DNA of 52,906 nt from Hyphomicrobiales bacterium (GCA_947454055.1 CANGIS010000017.1:1-52906); one strand, 5' to 3'; shown: positions 44,268 through 52,645, numbered from the stretch's first letter. The notes: generated from the sequence alone by a model not told the origin. Numbers and translations are program-made.

Positions 44268-45020
44268 ATGAACACCAAGAAGAGAATTGCGATCATTGGG
44301 GCGACCTCGTTGATCGCCGAACATTGCGCCAGATTGTGGGTAGAAGGCGAGCCGACTGATCTCATTCTGGTCGGCCGTGACCTACAGCGACTTGATCGGA
44401 TCGCAGCGGACCTCCGCATCCGCAGTCCACAATCCGAAATCAAAACGCTTCAGGCCGATTTTTTGGACCCCATCGCAATCCATGCGACCGTCGAACGGAT
44501 TTTTCAGTCAGGCCAAGTCGATACGGTGCTTATCGCGCAGGGCTCATTGCCCGATCAAGCTGATTGCCAAGTCGATTTGCGCCATTGCCGGGACGCGATA
44601 GAAATAAACGCGATTTCGCCCGTCCTTTATGCTGAAGCTTTCGCCCGGCAGATGGAAGCAAACAACTCCGGAACCATCGTGCTCATGAGTTCGGTGGCTG
44701 GCGACAGAGGCCGAAAATCCAATTATGTTTATGGCGCGGCAAAGGGCCTCATTACGCGTTATGCTCAGGGCTTACAGCACCGTTTCACGGGAACGGGGGT
44801 CAACATCCTGATCATCAAGCCAGGTCCAACAGATACGCCAATGACGGCCCATCTCAAGGCCAGCGGTGCGAAATTAGCATCAGTCGAAAATGTTGCGAAG
44901 CGTATTGTTGAAGGGGCGAAGCTAGGCAAATCCGTTATTTATGCTCCAGGTCAATGGAAGCTGATTATGTTTGTTATTCGACACCTTCCTGAAGCCATAT
45001 TTAAGAAAATGAATATCTAA
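44268..45020 (+). CDS. dprE2: Decaprenylphosphoryl-2-keto-ribose reductase
   Basis: DprE2 reduces the keto intermediate made by DprE1 to decaprenylphosphoryl-arabinose. The 250-residue SDR has the cofactor loop IIGATSLIAEHCA, where the last Gly of the usual TGxxxGxG is replaced as in other DprE2 proteins. It also has LVGRDLQRL, Ser141/142 and Tyr155-Lys159 in YVYGAAKG. The C-terminal hydrophobic helix (WKLIMFVIRHLP) probably sits on the membrane. ATG 44268 directly follows the dprE1 stop with no spacer. No arabinosyltransferase gene is beside it. Confidence 0.87.
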   Translation: MNTKKRIAIIGATSLIAEHCARLWVEGEPTDLILVGRDLQRLDRIAADLRIRSPQSEIKTLQADFLDPIAIHATVERIFQSGQVDTVLIAQGSLPDQADCQVDLRHCRDAIEINAISPVLYAEAFARQMEANNSGTIVLMSSVAGDRGRKSNYVYGAAKGLITRYAQGLQHRFTGTGVNILIIKPGPTDTPMTAHLKASGAKLASVENVAKRIVEGAKLGKSVIYAPGQWKLIMFVIRHLPEAIFKKMNI

Positions 45021-45460
45021 AATTGCACAGGATAATGGCGTGAAGCGGCGGGGTTTCGAAAGTGTAATTCTCTCGATAATCGCCTTATTGAGGATGTCGA
45101 ATACGGCCCCTTCGTTAGCATCGTTCTTTCCGATTGAGGGGGCAAGTATTGCGTGTCTGATGGTGGAGCGTGTTACCGCTAAGAGTAAAAGGTCATCATT
45201 GATTATAAGAGCGAGAGTATCGGCCCGCTCGTCCACGACATGAGGCTTTAAAGTGCTTCAGGCGAAACCTTGTGAGAATTTCATCCGAGTCAATCCTGGT
45301 GTCGCAGCATGACGTGCTGATCGCGGGTTCACACTCAGTGGAAGCTTGTCTGAAAGGTTGCGGGAGACACCAAGCGCCACAATAAATTGAGTTAGAATAG
45401 CCGTATCATCCGGTTAAATTCCGCCACGTGGGAATCCGAATACGCAAAAAATTAAGTTGG
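45021..45460. other. Stretch without a supported gene
   Basis: This is 440 bases between the dprE2 stop and the convergent hydrolase gene. Frames on both strands near 45040-45243 are open for about 65-105 codons but show repetitive Ser/Arg or Leu/Ile composition and no ribosome binding site. It may be decayed sequence; nothing firm is seen. Confidence 0.35.
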
Positions 45461-46258
45461 CTACCAATGAGAGCTGGCATTTATCAGCGAAATCAAATGC
45501 GCGACCTGTTCAGTGTTATCGTCGAACATTCCCTCGACGATACCAGACAATGCACCTTCTTCTTTGAGCCACCGGGCGACACCATGACCACGCCCGTTGA
45601 CGATATAGGCCGATACATTTGGTGCGTTCGGAATGAGGGCGATGTGCTTTTTATCATCTCGGTTCTGATCGCCAAAAATCAGATAATAGCTCGTCTTGCT
45701 TTCCTCCATGATGGGCTGAAGGGTAGGACACAGATCAGGCCCGAAGCGGAGACGGTATTCATCCCAATCCGGATGATCGGTGATGTCAGACTCCAGGGAC
45801 AAGGCTGGAGCAAAGGCGGCGACGACCCGGATTGGCAAATCCTTTGAAAATAAAATCGCACCAAAACCACCCATGGACGATCCAATCGCGCAGATGTCGG
45901 TAATGCTGTTTTCTGATGCGTAATCTTTGATCACACTGAGTGCACGATCGCGCATGCCGTCCTGCGAAAAATAGCTTGCTGCCAAATCGTTGATGAAGAG
46001 AACGTGATTTTTGTGGCCATGTGATGCAATGACAGCAAACTCGGCTGTATACGCACCTCGCGCGACCTTTTTGAGGTTAACCTTCTTTTTGACTGATGAA
46101 CCGGAAAAAACCAAAATCAGTGATCGGCTATTTCCGTCCAGAGATCGAACAAGCAAGTCGTCGCTGAAAACAATCGTCCTAATTGCCAAGTTACAAGTGT
46201 GCAGCCGATCCCATTTTCTTTGGATTGAGCGACGACATGATTTCAAAAAAGAGAGCAT
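45461..46258 (-). CDS. Alpha/beta-hydrolase-like protein
   Basis: This 265-residue protein has a nucleophile elbow, GSSMGGFGA, near residue 127, an upstream strand region with HVLFINDLAASYFSQDGM, a possible acid in YLIFGDQNRDD and a late His in GRGHGVARWL. That order, Ser-Asp-His, fits the alpha/beta hydrolase fold. There is no signal peptide. Similar proteins appear in polysaccharide and cell-envelope loci, where they may act as deacylases. Direct neighbours are the dprE genes and an insertion-sequence remnant, so context gives little. The base composition is AT-richer than in the acyltransferase region. Confidence 0.6.
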   Translation of the reverse strand: MLSFLKSCRRSIQRKWDRLHTCNLAIRTIVFSDDLLVRSLDGNSRSLILVFSGSSVKKKVNLKKVARGAYTAEFAVIASHGHKNHVLFINDLAASYFSQDGMRDRALSVIKDYASENSITDICAIGSSMGGFGAILFSKDLPIRVVAAFAPALSLESDITDHPDWDEYRLRFGPDLCPTLQPIMEESKTSYYLIFGDQNRDDKKHIALIPNAPNVSAYIVNGRGHGVARWLKEEGALSGIVEGMFDDNTEQVAHLISLINASSHW

Positions 46259-46321
46259 GGACGCAACTCAAAACTCTGTAATTGAATCGTATCGGGTTCG
46301 TCGGAGGCTTAATAGTTTAAG

Positions 46322-46402
46322 TTAAGCAGCTAATTTGGTTTCGTCTAGTTCTGCGTAATATTTTTCCCCGGCTTCAGCGGGTGGGATATTGCCGATGGGC
46401 TC
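46322..46402 (-). mobile_element. C-terminal remnant of an IS3-family transposase
   Basis: On the - strand, 26 codons read EPIGNIPPAEAGEKYY followed by AELDETKLAA and a stop. This is the characteristic end of IS3-group OrfB transposases, which usually reads LLEPIGNIPPAEAE followed by YY. The match stops abruptly at 46402, and no upstream integrase core, OrfA or terminal repeat is present. It marks an old insertion or recombination point between the arabinose region and the effector region. Confidence 0.75.
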
Positions 46403-46416
46403 GACAATCGCCGATT

Positions 46417-46509
46417 GTGAAAAGCCTCGCCTATTCTGAGGACAAGCATGTGGTGCGCATGGATCCGAAAGAACGGGCCGTGTTTATGAAAAGCATCAAC
46501 GGCGACTGA
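46417..46509 (+). pseudogene. C-terminal fragment of an unidentified gene beside the IS remnant
   Basis: The + strand frame from GTG 46417 reads VKSLAYSEDKHVVRMDP then KERAVFMKSINGD and a stop. The composition is that of a real, charged C-terminus. The frame begins just where the transposase remnant ends, so this looks like the tail of a gene cut by the insertion. I cannot name the family. Confidence 0.35.
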
Positions 46510-46524
46510 GATCAGGCGGGCGGA

Positions 46525-47004
46525 CTAGCCGCGGATCATCGTCAATTGGGAGGCAAGCGTCGGAGGATCAGACTTGGTGGCCGACCAATCGGCGGTGGCG
46601 ATGCCGATCATCGTTCCCGCCTGACTGACCGCGTCCGCCAGAAGGGTCTCGAAAGCGTCGACGTTGAGAGTGTCTAGCGCGGCATTGGCGACGAGCAGCG
46701 GCTGGCCATCATTCGCGATGACATAGCGCCAATCGGAGGCGAGAACCGCATTGGCATTGAGCCGATGCATCAAGGCAAGCGCATCGGGCGAGGTCAAAGC
46801 CGTACGGTCATCGGCCTTCGTAAAGGCGATCGACACCATCAGCGAGCGAGCATCTTTCGGATTGGGTGCAGCCGTGACAAGGCAGTCTTCGCACTCAACC
46901 TCGATCTCGGTGGGCGTGTCCTGGATGTCATGGCCACGCCGCCCGAAAAATCCACGGGCCAAAAGCAGAAAATGAGGATTAATCGTTTCCGTAGTGGTCA
47001 TCAT
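46525..47004 (-). CDS. CesT-like type III secretion chaperone
   Basis: This small acidic protein of 159 residues lies 74 bases downstream of the effector-like gene at 47079-48155 on the same strand. The core LALMHRLNANAVLASDWRYVIANDGQPLLVANAALDTL is the strand-helix pattern of CesT/Tir-type chaperones, where the last strand reads like GxLLLxAxLPL. The start may be the first or second of two adjacent ATG codons after GAGG. Such chaperones bind the N-terminal region of one or a few effectors and keep them ready for export. The client is inferred from gene order. Confidence 0.5.
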   Translation of the reverse strand: MMTTTETINPHFLLLARGFFGRRGHDIQDTPTEIEVECEDCLVTAAPNPKDARSLMVSIAFTKADDRTALTSPDALALMHRLNANAVLASDWRYVIANDGQPLLVANAALDTLNVDAFETLLADAVSQAGTMIGIATADWSATKSDPPTLASQLTMIRG

Positions 47005-47078
47005 GCCTCGCTCACGGATTTCATGTAAGGCAATCGGACGCTTGTGTCGTCAAAAAAAGCACCGGAAGACGAGAGCCC

Positions 47079-48155
47079 TCACGCCGATACCTCCCGCTGG
47101 CCACGCTCGAAATATTCGGTGCGTGCGGCGTTCTCGATATCTGTGGGCTGGAAGTCGGTATGGCTTTGCAGCGCTTTATCGACAGGAATGTCGAAACTGT
47201 GCCCGGCCGTAAAGCGCCAACCGGTTTTGCTTTCATAGGGCCCGTCGCGGCTGATCACCAATTCGGAGACGTTATCGACAAAAGCGTCGCGTCGCGCGTG
47301 GATTTTGCCGTCCGCGACAGTGAGCGTTACCGTAAAGCGGGGGTTATTTTCACCCATATTCTTGCCGAGTTGCGATTGAACGCCCTCGCCTAGCGGGCTG
47401 ATATAGGAATTTTGATCGAAGAACATCAAAACATTGCTGATCGTATTGTTCATTTGAGCCTTGTCATTGCGGTCAATGCCCAGCTTCTGCTCAAAAAACT
47501 GCAGGATATTTTCGAGATTTGTATCAACGCTGTGGTCGTCGGTTCGCCCGCGGCTGATCTTCAACATGCCATTATCAAGCGTCACCGTGCCCCGATTGAT
47601 AATGTCGCCGACAACCCCACGGTGCAGGCTATAATCGCCGACATCGGTCAAAATTTCGGCCTTGGACGGGCAGTAGCGAACGAAATCGGCTTTCGTCTGT
47701 TCCGGCGTCGTATCCGGAATGAGCTTTCTTTCGAAAGCGCCTGTTTCATTGCCTCGTCCGGCCAACTGCTCGATTTCGGAAAACGCAGCAGCAATATCCG
47801 CCTTGGTAAGCTTGTAGCCTTCACCATTCATGGTGATTTTATTCTCGAAGACCGAGGCCAGACCGGCGCCGAACTTTGCCTCGACCGCAGATTTCAACAC
47901 GGCGGTGGTCAATTCGTTGCGCTCGCCCTTGAAGGTTCTGGCCCACCAGCCTTCCTTGCCCAGCGACAGCTCACCCGTCGTGCTGCCATATTTGACGCGC
48001 AACACGGCGTCCCCGGGCAAGCCCGAGACATAGGATTTGATCTGATCGAAATTATTGGCCTTCTGATCGGCCGCATTGCGCAAACCACGATCCTGCACAG
48101 CATTCATTGTGGCCGCGACATCGCCGCTGCCAATGCCACCAAGCTTGATACTCAT
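47079..48155 (-). CDS. Putative type III effector A (shared N-terminal module)
   Basis: From ATG 48155, preceded by AGGTG, the product has 358 residues; an upstream ATG at 48212 is less likely. Residues 1-95 form a module shared with the proteins at 48497-50338 and 50909-52645: MSIKLGGIGSGDV at the start, then AVLRVKYGS, ARTFKGERNELT and VLKSAVEAKFG. There is no signal peptide or membrane segment. The C-terminal 250 residues, with NTISNVLMFFDQNSYISP and a beta-rich end, match nothing I recognise. The CesT-like gene downstream on the same strand supports a secreted effector. The function in a host is unknown. Confidence 0.5.
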   Translation of the reverse strand: MSIKLGGIGSGDVAATMNAVQDRGLRNAADQKANNFDQIKSYVSGLPGDAVLRVKYGSTTGELSLGKEGWWARTFKGERNELTTAVLKSAVEAKFGAGLASVFENKITMNGEGYKLTKADIAAAFSEIEQLAGRGNETGAFERKLIPDTTPEQTKADFVRYCPSKAEILTDVGDYSLHRGVVGDIINRGTVTLDNGMLKISRGRTDDHSVDTNLENILQFFEQKLGIDRNDKAQMNNTISNVLMFFDQNSYISPLGEGVQSQLGKNMGENNPRFTVTLTVADGKIHARRDAFVDNVSELVISRDGPYESKTGWRFTAGHSFDIPVDKALQSHTDFQPTDIENAARTEYFERGQREVSA

Positions 48156-48496
48156 ACCGTTACACCTATGCAGGAAATGGCTGGTTTGCAGATGTGATGG
48201 ATACAAACTCAATGGCTTGAAAATACAATACGCACGATAGGGATGGCAAATAGTATTTTACGCTAATTTATTCGCTTTCAACCATCTTATTTGCGAAAGA
48301 ACTATCTCTTGTTTATTTAAAAGAATGCCCAATAGGCTGGCCGTTGAACCTGATGCGTAATCATGATACATTCTGACTTGATTTATAAAGAGAAGTTTTG
48401 CGTTCGTTTCCGGAATACCGGCGCCCTTGAATCGGTTAACCCCGATCTGATTGCGTGAATGTGAGGCGTAGCGCTACAGTTTGGGGAGGATAAAAA
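48156..48496. promoter_or_regulatory. Divergent AT-rich region between effector genes A and B
   Basis: This region of 341 bases separates two divergent genes and is clearly AT-richer than either. It should hold both promoters. TTCGCTTTC and TGCGAAAG around 48270-48299 form a loose dyad. I found no good match to the rhizobial tts box or to hrp-box patterns. A strong ribosome binding site, GGGGAGGAT, lies before gene B. Confidence 0.35.
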
Positions 48497-50338
48497 ATGG
48501 CGATTGATCTCGGCATTGCCGGACGCGGCAACCTGGCCACCACGACGCAGGCGGTCAACCAGCGGGGCGCCGAGGCGGCGCCTGCGGCAAATTATGACGA
48601 GATCAAAGCCTATCTCGGAACCGGTAGCCGAACCGCCGTGCTGCGGGTCAAATACGGCTCCTCCGAGAACAATATCCATCTGGGCACCGAGCGTTTCGGC
48701 GTGCGCACCTTCAAGGGTGATCGCGACGAATTGACGATGTCCGTGCTGAAGGCCTCGGTCGAGGCCAAATTCGGTAATGCTTCCTATGGTGCGGAATTGG
48801 AGCGGCTGTTGCAAAAGCCCAGAGGCGGCTTCAATCTCGGCAAAGCCGGGGTCTCGGGCGCCCTGACCGCTCTTGAAGCGATGCATGCGAATGGCGGCGT
48901 GATGCCGGTGGTCGCCGGACGGGCGAACGCGCCCGATGTGAACCAGGTCTATGCCGACCAATTGGTGCGTTCCGCCGGCGCCGGGCAAGCCAAAAACGGA
49001 CAATTTCAGGCGGGCGGCCAAAGTCTGCTCGAGGTTCTCGGTCAAGAGACGGCCAAACTCGAATCACTTCCGGTCCAGCGACAGCTAGCCACCATGAAGC
49101 TGAATGCGGGCACGGTGAACCAGATTTTCAGAAACAATGACCGTCTGGTCGAAGCGGGCACCGATGACCCGGCGCTAACCGCGCGCATCAATGCATTGCG
49201 AGCCACCTATCTGGGTGATCCGGAACTCGCAGCCATGGAGGCCTATCTTGCCCCGGCCTATCTAAGCGCGGCCGATGGCATGGTGTTCTTGTATCCGACG
49301 AGCAACGGCACGTTCATGTGCATCGATTATGAAAATCTGGACAAGATCCTGCGCCTTGATGTCGACGACATCACAATCGGCATCAATGAATTCAGGGTCG
49401 TTCCAAAGATCGAGGGGGTAGGATTGGAGGTTGTTCCTCTCGCGGCGGGCGAAATGAATCCGGCCCAGCTTTATCGTGAATTCCAGTTTATGCGGGGTGC
49501 CTTGACCGCAGCAGGTGCGCGCAATCCCGATCCCGCGACGCGCACGGCCGACCTTTTGTTCGGCGCGGATCCCGATTTCGCGATGATCATCAAATCGGCC
49601 ATGCACGGTAATTATCGCCCGCTTACCCTAGACATCGTCAATGACCGCGTTTATCCGGCCCTTTCCTCGGCCATCACGAATGCGCCGGTGATGATGACCC
49701 CCGATCGCTGGGATGAAATGGGCGTGAGCGAGGCGCATCTCGCCTCCCTCCGGACCGCAATGACCGATAGCGGCATCGCGGATACCGCGTCCAATTTTGC
49801 CAAATACCTGTTCAACCTCTCGGCCGTCTATATGAACCTTTCAGGCACAGCGCGGCTGGGCTTCGAAGGTGGCTCGATCATCCCGTTGCGGGCCTATGCC
49901 TATGTGCTGATGAATGCCGCGAAGCAGGCCGACAACGCCGTCTTCAGGGTCGGCGAGCTTGACGGGGAAGACGCCTATCTGGAGACCGCCCGCGCCGACC
50001 GGTGCGCGGATGTTCTGAGCAAAAATATGATGGGCACGGCCCGAGCGATTGACCGCGAGATTTTCGGACAGGTTGTCCATGCAAGCCTCGCGGAGGCCGC
50101 TTACAATATCCAACGGCCGCGTGACGGCGAGCAAGCATTGCCATTCGGCCTTGGGAATGATCCGGGCGATCGCGGCATATCCTTCTTGCGCCGGAACTCG
50201 ATCATCGGTGGCGGGCAGAATGACAATGAAAACATCCGCGACATCGATGATTTCAGCGACGACGCGTCACTGCAAGACGCCGAGCCGGATCATGTTATCT
50301 TCCGCAACTTCTTGTTACAGTTGATGAATCAGCAATAA
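48497..50338 (+). CDS. Putative type III effector B (shared N-terminal module)
   Basis: The 613-residue product starts at ATG 48497 after a strong GGGGAGGAT site. Residues 1-92 match the module of effector A closely: MAIDLGIAGRGNL, AVLRVKYGS, VRTFKGDRDELT and VLKASVEAKFG are nearly identical blocks. The remaining 520 residues are mostly helical, with FMCIDYENLDKIL and LTLDIVNDRVYP, and end in an acidic tail (DNENIRDIDDFSDDAS). I recognise no catalytic motif. There is no signal peptide or membrane span. It lacks a chaperone gene of its own on its strand and may share one of the two nearby. Confidence 0.5.
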   Translation: MAIDLGIAGRGNLATTTQAVNQRGAEAAPAANYDEIKAYLGTGSRTAVLRVKYGSSENNIHLGTERFGVRTFKGDRDELTMSVLKASVEAKFGNASYGAELERLLQKPRGGFNLGKAGVSGALTALEAMHANGGVMPVVAGRANAPDVNQVYADQLVRSAGAGQAKNGQFQAGGQSLLEVLGQETAKLESLPVQRQLATMKLNAGTVNQIFRNNDRLVEAGTDDPALTARINALRATYLGDPELAAMEAYLAPAYLSAADGMVFLYPTSNGTFMCIDYENLDKILRLDVDDITIGINEFRVVPKIEGVGLEVVPLAAGEMNPAQLYREFQFMRGALTAAGARNPDPATRTADLLFGADPDFAMIIKSAMHGNYRPLTLDIVNDRVYPALSSAITNAPVMMTPDRWDEMGVSEAHLASLRTAMTDSGIADTASNFAKYLFNLSAVYMNLSGTARLGFEGGSIIPLRAYAYVLMNAAKQADNAVFRVGELDGEDAYLETARADRCADVLSKNMMGTARAIDREIFGQVVHASLAEAAYNIQRPRDGEQALPFGLGNDPGDRGISFLRRNSIIGGGQNDNENIRDIDDFSDDASLQDAEPDHVIFRNFLLQLMNQQ

Positions 50339-50373
50339 TAAAGCGGAAGCAACAGAGCCGGCGGCGTTTTGGT

Positions 50374-50859
50374 TCACTCGCGCAAGGCGTTGAGCGTCAG
50401 GTCGAGCCGTTCGTCGGCTGCCATCGGCCTGAGCTCACACGCGCGTTTCCAGAGGTCGCCGAGCCGGTCGGCCCGGTCGAGACCTTCGTCGATCAAGCTT
50501 TTGAGGCGGTCGACCGTCATGCCGGCAAGCGGCGGCATGGTGTGAATGGCGAGCATGTCGTCATCATCGATCGACACCGTCCAGCCATGGTCAAATGGGC
50601 CGGTATCGTTCATACGGTGCAGCATGAGCAGCGGATTGGTAACTTTGGCGACATCCGCGAGATCAAGGCCGCGAATGTCGACCTCGATGACGACGAGACT
50701 GGTGTCGCGCGGCAGCAAATAGGCGCGTGCGACGAAATCGCCAAAGACGAATTCCAGCACGTCGCCGGGCTCGGCCGTCTGGGCGTGTCCCGCCGTTGAA
50801 CCGACAAAGCCGCGTAGTAGCGTGTGGAAAGTATCTTCGTTCTTACGGCTATTTAGCAC
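50374..50859 (-). CDS. CesT-like type III secretion chaperone, second copy
   Basis: This protein follows the kinase-like effector gene on the same strand. GTG 50859, with GGAG nine bases upstream, gives 161 residues; a GTG at 50901 would include a GC-rich hairpin sequence. The core LLMLHRMNDTGPFDHGWTVSI followed by DDMLAIHTMPPLAGM parallels the LMHRLNA core of the other chaperone, and a helix with LIDEGLDRADRLGDLW closes the fold. It is strongly acidic, as class I chaperones are. The client is probably the kinase upstream. Confidence 0.5.
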   Translation of the reverse strand: MLNSRKNEDTFHTLLRGFVGSTAGHAQTAEPGDVLEFVFGDFVARAYLLPRDTSLVVIEVDIRGLDLADVAKVTNPLLMLHRMNDTGPFDHGWTVSIDDDDMLAIHTMPPLAGMTVDRLKSLIDEGLDRADRLGDLWKRACELRPMAADERLDLTLNALRE

Positions 50860-50878
50860 GATCGTGTTCTCCGTCGGC

Positions 50879-50899
50879 GGCCCCGCCAAAGCGGGGGCC
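50879..50899 (-). promoter_or_regulatory. GC-rich hairpin between kinase effector and chaperone genes
   Basis: Read on the - strand, GGCCCCCGC and GCGGGGCC arms around TTTG form a near-perfect stem about 10 bases after the effector stop and 20 bases before the likely chaperone start. There is no T-tract, so it is not a normal terminator. It could adjust chaperone translation or stabilise the upstream mRNA end. Confidence 0.45.
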
Positions 50900-50908
50900 A
50901 CCCCTTGG

Positions 50909-52645
50909 TTACTGCGCTATGGCGGGGTGCCGGGAAAGGACGTTGAGGGGATGATCCGGACCCGATGTCTGGGGGTTGTAGCGCTCGAGCTTCGATCCGT
51001 CCCAATCGGTGGCAAGGCGCATGCATTGAAGCGCAAAATCAATAGGGCCGCCCTTCGGCTCGCGGATCATCAACATTTCGATATCGTCCATATAGGCGGT
51101 GGGCGCCTTTTTCACATAAAGAGCGAGTGCGACGCCCTGGTTGCCGTTGCGATCCGCCAGAATATTGGTGATCTGGTCAGCATCGGCGTGGCGACCGCGC
51201 ACCTTCAAAGTGGTTTCCAGCATCGACGCTCCGAAAGCGAACAAGTCCCGCTCGAAGCCGATGCCCGCCCCATTCTTATCCGAAACCTTGGGCAGGAGAT
51301 AAGCGTCCGTTGAAGGCCCACCGATGCTGGTGGCGTTCACATGCGAAACCTTTTGAAGGCCGGAAAAATCGATCAGCTGAAACTGTCCGCTGCTTTTGTC
51401 AAAGATTATGTTTTGCGGTTTGACATCCCCATGAATAAACCCATGGGCGGCCATGTCCTTGAGGGCGCTCAGCCCGCCCCGTGCAACACTCTTGAGTTGC
51501 GTGTCCGACATCTTGTTCATCAAGACGAACTCGTTCCCCGTTTTGTTGATCGCTGCATCGGACAACAACTGAGTGCCCTTGGCCTGCGGCATGACCATAC
51601 CGGTAATCTCGAGCTTGGCGCCCAGCTTCAACTGCTCGCCCGCCCATACTTTAAGAAATTTTCCGCTGGGAACGCCATGGAATGCGACCTTCTGATCCGG
51701 CATCGTTGTTTTGACCATATAGACGGACGGCTTCACGACATTGCGAATGTCGTTCTTCATCCATGCAGCGGTCACTTCACCATTTCGGGCGAGCTTTACC
51801 TTGTTCGCCGGTTGGGACTGAAGCAATGCCGGGGCCTCGTTCAATTTGGCCTCTGCACCTAACGGATTAGGAAATTCACGCTCCTGGAATTGGTCCAGAT
51901 CCGGAATTTTGTGCATCTTGCTGCCGTAAAAATAGTCTCGATATTTTTCGTGAAGTTCGAATTGGGCAATCTCGGCCGGTGTAAAATCCTTACGCCGGCC
52001 GGCATTATAATCGAACATCGCCGATTTGAATTCATGATCGGCAATTGCCTTTTTCTGAGACGAGCCGACAGGTTTTTTCTGACCCTCAAGTTCAATGGTC
52101 GGCAGACTGTTGTCGGACGAGATTGCTTTGTAAACGCTCGCTTTGCCGCGATAGGTGACCTTGCTCACCGTGCCGAAAACACCCGCTCCCAACACATCGC
52201 CGGGGCCCGGTTCCCGAATCCCGAGTTGGGACAGAACATCTCTCGTACTCGTGCCGCTTGTCACCGTGATGCTTTCGATGAACCGGACGACTTGCTGGCT
52301 TTCGAGCCCGTTGCCCGATCGTGAATTCTGGTAGGCGTCAAAATCTTCCAGAGCCTTGCCCGTCATTCCCGCGTTCATCAAAAGGCTGCGGATGGCGGAA
52401 GCGCTCTGATCAAGCTTGGCATCTTTAACGAACGTGGCTTTGAATCCGCCCGCATTCTGGAATTTGAGATCCCTGTCTTTGGTCGTGTGCAGAAGCCGGA
52501 CGACGCCCTTTTTATTGCCAAGATCGGCCCGCAAATCGTTGAGAATCTGCTTGGCGTCCGAACCCTTCACATTTTTGAGGAGATCCAGCCCGCGCGCATT
52601 CTCCGCGTTGTTGACGCCTTTGAAACCTTCAAGCTTGACCGCCAT
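50909..52645 (-). CDS. Protein-kinase-fold putative type III effector C
   Basis: This 578-residue protein starts at ATG 52645 with GGAG upstream. Residues 1-100 are a divergent copy of the module of effectors A and B (MAVKLEGFKG, then GVVRLLHTT, FKATFVKDAKLDQS). From about 148 it is a eukaryotic-like kinase with Gly loop LGAGVFGTV 152-160, Lys173 in VYKAI, catalytic loop HGDVKPQN with Asp407, Lys409 and Asn412, DFS at 426-428 in place of DFG, and Asp467 in ERDLFAFG. A 200-residue insertion rich in charged residues separates the N- and C-lobes. All catalytic residues are present. A secreted Ser/Thr kinase acting in a host cell is the likely role. Confidence 0.68.
   Translation of the reverse strand: MAVKLEGFKGVNNAENARGLDLLKNVKGSDAKQILNDLRADLGNKKGVVRLLHTTKDRDLKFQNAGGFKATFVKDAKLDQSASAIRSLLMNAGMTGKALEDFDAYQNSRSGNGLESQQVVRFIESITVTSGTSTRDVLSQLGIREPGPGDVLGAGVFGTVSKVTYRGKASVYKAISSDNSLPTIELEGQKKPVGSSQKKAIADHEFKSAMFDYNAGRRKDFTPAEIAQFELHEKYRDYFYGSKMHKIPDLDQFQEREFPNPLGAEAKLNEAPALLQSQPANKVKLARNGEVTAAWMKNDIRNVVKPSVYMVKTTMPDQKVAFHGVPSGKFLKVWAGEQLKLGAKLEITGMVMPQAKGTQLLSDAAINKTGNEFVLMNKMSDTQLKSVARGGLSALKDMAAHGFIHGDVKPQNIIFDKSSGQFQLIDFSGLQKVSHVNATSIGGPSTDAYLLPKVSDKNGAGIGFERDLFAFGASMLETTLKVRGRHADADQITNILADRNGNQGVALALYVKKAPTAYMDDIEMLMIREPKGGPIDFALQCMRLATDWDGSKLERYNPQTSGPDHPLNVLSRHPAIAQ

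Noticed and set aside
44922-45236. A - strand frame of 104 codons after dprE2
   Set aside because: It overlaps the end of dprE2 and shows Leu/Ile-heavy repetitive composition with no start signal; probably non-coding.
48270-48299. Possible tts-box or hrp-box before the effector genes
   Set aside because: Only a loose dyad is present; the spacing and sequence do not match the known type III regulatory boxes well enough to claim one.
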